Assembly: GCA_021161645.1 (NCBI GenBank)
Contig: JAGHAC010000008.1
Span: 1 to 14,310 of the forward strand
Direction: 5' to 3'
From: a bacterium
GTDB taxonomy: Bacteria > Patescibacteriota > Minisyncoccia > Minisyncoccales > PEYH01
Length of the DNA stretch: 14,310 nucleotides
A program made the translations under genes and the position numbers. A model generated the notes under the pieces. That model had not been told where the DNA came from. It worked only from the letters and a program-made list of their open reading frames with translations, and ran no database searches. Shown here piece by piece: positions 11,893 to 14,310 of the stretch. How positions within the stretch are numbered: the stretch's first letter is position 1; the number at the start of each line of letters is the position of its first letter.

Positions 11893-13644
11893 GTGCGACC
11901 TTTTTGACTTCTTATTAAAGAATTCTAACATTTTTCTAGGGGACCAGCAATTAACAATATCTTTAACCTCTGCCCAACCACGCCTTGCTTGAGCAATACC
12001 AAACTCAATATACCTTAACTGATCCTTCTGATGAGCATCTGTATTAATAATCATTTTTACCCCTTCCTCCTTTGCTCTTCTAATATGAATATCGTTGAGG
12101 TCTAATCTCTCGGGGAAAGAATTTATCTCTAAAACAGTTCCAGTAACCTTTGCCGCTCTTAGTATTTTATCAAAATCAATCTGGTATTCGTCTCTCCTCT
12201 TTAAAATTCTGCCTGTGGGATGAGAGATAATGTTAATATAGGGATTTTTCATTGCCTTAATAATTCTTTCGGTCATTTCTCTTTTTGACATTTTGAAATG
12301 AGAATGAATGCCGGCAATTGCATAATCCAATTTTTTGAGCGCCTCGTCTTTTATGTCGATCGATCCGTCTTTTAAAATATTTGCCTCGCAACCCCGCAAG
12401 ATGGTGAATTTTGAATTTTGAATTTTGAATTTTGAATTTAACTTTTCTATTTCTTTGTCTCTTTCTCTTAACTCTTTTTCGTTCAACCCATGTTCGATTT
12501 TGAGAGCTTTTGTATGGCTTGCTATACCTAAATACTTATGTCCGATTTCCCTTGCCATCTCTGCCATTTCCTCAATTGTGTTCGATCCGCCATCTCGACC
12601 CCTCCATTTGATATGACAGTGCAGATCTCCTTTAACTGAATCATATCCAATAACTTTGGGAAGTCGACCTGCAAGAGCCGCCTCGATCTCTCCTCTATTT
12701 TCTCTCATCTCTGGAGGAATCCATTCCATTCCCAAGGCTTTATAGATTTCTTCCTCTGTTTTTCCAGCAATCATTTTTTTGCCCTTAAAAAGGCCGTACT
12801 CATTAAGTTTTAACCCTTTATCAATGGCTATTTTTCTAGTAGCAATATTATGTTCTTTGGAACCAGTAAAATACTGAAGCGCTGAGCCATAACATTTTTT
12901 GGGAACAACTCTTAAATCTACATCTATGCCTTGCTCAAGCCTAATAGAAGATCTTGTTTTGCCCTTGCCCCAAACTTTCGTTACGCCAGGCAAATTCACA
13001 AAAACTTCCATTACTTTCTCGACGTCCTTGGCAATAACCAAAAGATCAACATCTCCTATGGTTTCCTTCCTGCGTCTTAATGAACCGGCAACATTTATTC
13101 TCTCTACCTCTTTTAACTTCGACAATATAGAGGTAATCTCCCTTACTATCGGCAAAACCTCTCCTAAGAGAAATCTGCCGCCGCTTTTTTTAAGAAACCT
13201 TATTCCTTGCAAGATATTCTTTTCTGTTTTCTCGCCAAACCCCGGAAGATTCCTTATCTTTCCTTCTTTTGCTGCTTTTTCCAGATCTTTAAGATCTCTT
13301 ATGCCCAATTTCTGATACAAAACTTTTACCATTTTGGGGCCCACTCCTTCTACTGCGGTTAATTCATCTATCTTGACCGGTACATTCTTTTTGAACTCCT
13401 CATAATACTTAATTTTTCCTGTTTTGATATACTCTTCGATCTTCTGAGCAATGCTCTTGCCAATTCCAGGAATTTGCTCAAGCGCCTTAAGCCCCCCTCT
13501 TAAATAAATTTTATCTACTCCCTCCTCAAGGTTCTCCAATGTAATCGCTGCCTTTTCATAAGCATAAGGCTTAAAGGGTACTCCTTCCATCTCAAGGAAA
13601 TAGGCAATATCATATAAAATGTTGGCTATCTCTTGATTAATCAT
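11881..13644 (-). CDS. polX: DNA polymerase/3'-5' exonuclease PolX
   Basis: Family X DNA polymerase that fills short gaps in base-excision repair, with a PHP phosphoesterase domain that trims 3' ends. The 587 residues match bacterial PolX. Order: an N-terminal 8-kDa-like domain with helix-hairpin-helix motifs (IPGIGKSIAQKI at 58-69, VEGVGPKMVKVL at 98-109, LPGFGEKTEKNI near 133-144); the polymerase core AGSLRRRKETIGDVDLLV (Gly187-Ser188, Asp198 and Asp200) with the third acidic site in GIDVDLRVV (241-243); then the PHP domain from residue 339 with DLHCH (340-344), H377, E420, HSH (447-449), H475 and D536/H538 in NTDAHQ, all likely metal ligands. Residues 403-413 are a heptamer-repeat insertion (NSKFKIQNSKF) in a surface loop before TILRGCE. 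The start overlaps the YjbQ gene by 8 bases. Confidence 0.95.
   Translation of the reverse strand: MINQEIANILYDIAYFLEMEGVPFKPYAYEKAAITLENLEEGVDKIYLRGGLKALEQIPGIGKSIAQKIEEYIKTGKIKYYEEFKKNVPVKIDELTAVEGVGPKMVKVLYQKLGIRDLKDLEKAAKEGKIRNLPGFGEKTEKNILQGIRFLKKSGGRFLLGEVLPIVREITSILSKLKEVERINVAGSLRRRKETIGDVDLLVIAKDVEKVMEVFVNLPGVTKVWGKGKTRSSIRLEQGIDVDLRVVPKKCYGSALQYFTGSKEHNIATRKIAIDKGLKLNEYGLFKGKKMIAGKTEEEIYKALGMEWIPPEMRENRGEIEAALAGRLPKVIGYDSVKGDLHCHIKWRGRDGGSNTIEEMAEMAREIGHKYLGIASHTKALKIEHGLNEKELRERDKEIEKLNSKFKIQNSKFTILRGCEANILKDGSIDIKDEALKKLDYAIAGIHSHFKMSKREMTERIIKAMKNPYINIISHPTGRILKRRDEYQIDFDKILRAAKVTGTVLEINSFPERLDLNDIHIRRAKEEGVKMIINTDAHQKDQLRYIEFGIAQARRGWAEVKDIVNCWSPRKMLEFFNKKSKRSHLKL
12406..12440. 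repeat. Heptamer array (GAATTTT x5), in frame in polX
   Basis: Five units, four perfect GAATTTT and a final GAATTTA. On the gene strand AAAATTC repeats read KFKIQNS in a seven-codon cycle, giving NSKFKIQNSKF at residues 403-413. Seven is not a multiple of three, so any reading frame gives the same heptapeptide in rotation without stops, whereas the opposite strand contains TGA. Confidence 0.85.
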
Positions 13645-14068
13645 TGTTTTTCTTGCTATTAAGGCTTTTAATTAGAGTAACATAGATCTCCCTTTTTCTG
13701 GGTCGATTGTCAAAATCTATAAAAACTACTTGCTGCCAAGTGCCCAATGCTAAACTCCCATTCTCAATGGGCACTGCTAAAAATGGCGGAATTATTGCAG
13801 ATCTTATATGAGCATATCCATTACAATCTCCCCATTTCTGACAATGTAAATAATCAGAAGATACTGGGGCAATTTTATCTAATGCCTTTTTTAAATCTTC
13901 GATTAGCCCTTCTTCGTACTCCATTGTTGTAATACCGCAAGTAGACCCGGGGCAGGATATCAAACAAACACCCTCTTCAAGATTAAATTTCTCGACTATC
14001 TCTCTAATCTTTGGGGTGATATCAATAATTTCATTGTTGCCGTTGGTAGAAATAATTATTTTCTCCAT
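13637..14068 (-). CDS. YjbQ family protein (UPF0047)
   Basis: Family of small trimeric beta-barrel proteins. E. coli YjbQ has weak thiamine-phosphate synthase activity, but the physiological role is unsettled. It has 143 residues. Diagnostic stretches are GVCLISCPGSTCGITTMEYEEGL (residues 33-55), SSDYLHCQKWGDCNGYAHIRSAIIPP (70-95) and the signature GSLALGTWQQVVFIDFDNRPRKRE (104-127). Where many members have PHTT in the first stretch, this protein has PGST, a variant I associate with a separate subgroup. It overlaps polX by 8 bases and follows the DUF72 gene by 16 bases. A TATAAT hexamer (14080-14075) ends six bases before the ATG, so an additional leaderless start is possible, though I see no good -35 box. 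Confidence 0.9.
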   Translation of the reverse strand: MEKIIISTNGNNEIIDITPKIREIVEKFNLEEGVCLISCPGSTCGITTMEYEEGLIEDLKKALDKIAPVSSDYLHCQKWGDCNGYAHIRSAIIPPFLAVPIENGSLALGTWQQVVFIDFDNRPRKREIYVTLIKSLNSKKNND

Positions 14069-14084
14069 ATTTTTATTATATAAC

Positions 14085-14310
14085 CTAACTAACTAAATTT
14101 ATAAGTTCTTTTGCGTTATCAATTGCATATCCATAAAAATCATTATTAAAGTATACAAAAATATCTTTTCCTTGTTTTTTGTATTCTGCTATCTTTTGAG
14201 CCAATTTTTTCAAATCTTGTTTTGAATACTTAGAAGCAAATAAAGCTCCGGGCCCATGCATTCTTATATACACAAAATCAGCTGTAGTTGTTTCTGATTT
14301 GGGATAACGA
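14085..14310 (-). CDS. DUF72 (YecE-like) protein, C-terminal part; N-terminus beyond the window
   Basis: The frame is open from the right edge and shows the C-terminal 74-75 residues. Landmarks are VYIRMHGPGALFASKYSKQDLKK, KQGKDIFVYFNNDFYGYAIDNAKEL and the end LINLVS. These match the end of DUF72 proteins, which form a TIM-barrel-like fold of unknown enzymatic function: Y-R-x-HG is followed by a final strand with VYFNND and a helix beginning with the A-x-NA pattern. A GTG at 14273 is an internal valine, not a start, because conserved residues continue upstream to the edge. It precedes the YjbQ gene by 16 bases and is probably the upstream member of the same operon. Confidence 0.88.
   Translation of the reverse strand, partial: RYPKSETTTADFVYIRMHGPGALFASKYSKQDLKKLAQKIAEYKKQGKDIFVYFNNDFYGYAIDNAKELINLVS

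Noticed and set aside
12899..13315. 138-residue open frame on the plus strand
   Set aside because: It lies wholly antisense to polX, whose motifs in this region are unmistakable, and the translated product is low-complexity Ser/Phe-rich with no recognisable family.
14085..14273. Complete 62-residue gene starting at GTG 14273
   Set aside because: The frame continues upstream to the window edge with residues that fit DUF72 proteins; the GTG codes for an internal valine in VYIRMHG.

Overview
This AT-rich, gene-dense stretch of bacterial chromosome uses the standard bacterial code. I infer a streamlined organism, most likely Candidatus Patescibacteria (CPR), perhaps a Parcubacteria-type lineage. 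The reasons are very short intergenic gaps, few Shine-Dalgarno sequences, compact versions of universal genes, and many short AT-rich tandem repeats, some read in frame inside conserved genes. This placement is family resemblance, not a database result.

Left block (minus strand, 8567 down to 1): argS, ileS, a 143-residue protein of unknown function, a 544-residue membrane-anchored extracellular protein, and glyS (cut by the left edge). Gaps are only a few bases, so this looks like one operon combining three aminoacyl-tRNA synthetases with two uncharacterised proteins. Its promoter faces away from smpB in a 79-base divergent spacer.

Middle block (plus strand, 8647-10815): smpB, ssrA (tmRNA), infC, rpmI, rplT. 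This joins the ribosome-rescue pair to the classic IF3-L35-L20 cluster and ends at a hairpin terminator near 10870-10913. infC most likely starts at a non-canonical AUU codon.

Right block (minus strand, 14310 down to 10927): a DUF72 protein (cut by the right edge), a YjbQ-family protein, PolX with a PHP nuclease domain, a small ferredoxin, an Ap4A-hydrolase-like Nudix protein and a single-domain MGMT. It is a compact run with a DNA-repair and nucleotide-housekeeping flavour that converges on the same terminator.

Most unusual points: (1) IleRS carries a complete histidine-phosphatase domain inside its catalytic domain, plus a GXHH signature in place of HXGH. (2) Seven-base tandem repeats are inserted in frame in glyS (twice), ileS (twice) and polX (once), always on the strand that reads without stops. 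Related arrays fill the smpB-ssrA spacer and set the polX stop codon. (3) ArgRS has TIGN in place of its HIGH signature. (4) The argS and smpB promoters are placed so that the mRNAs would be leaderless.
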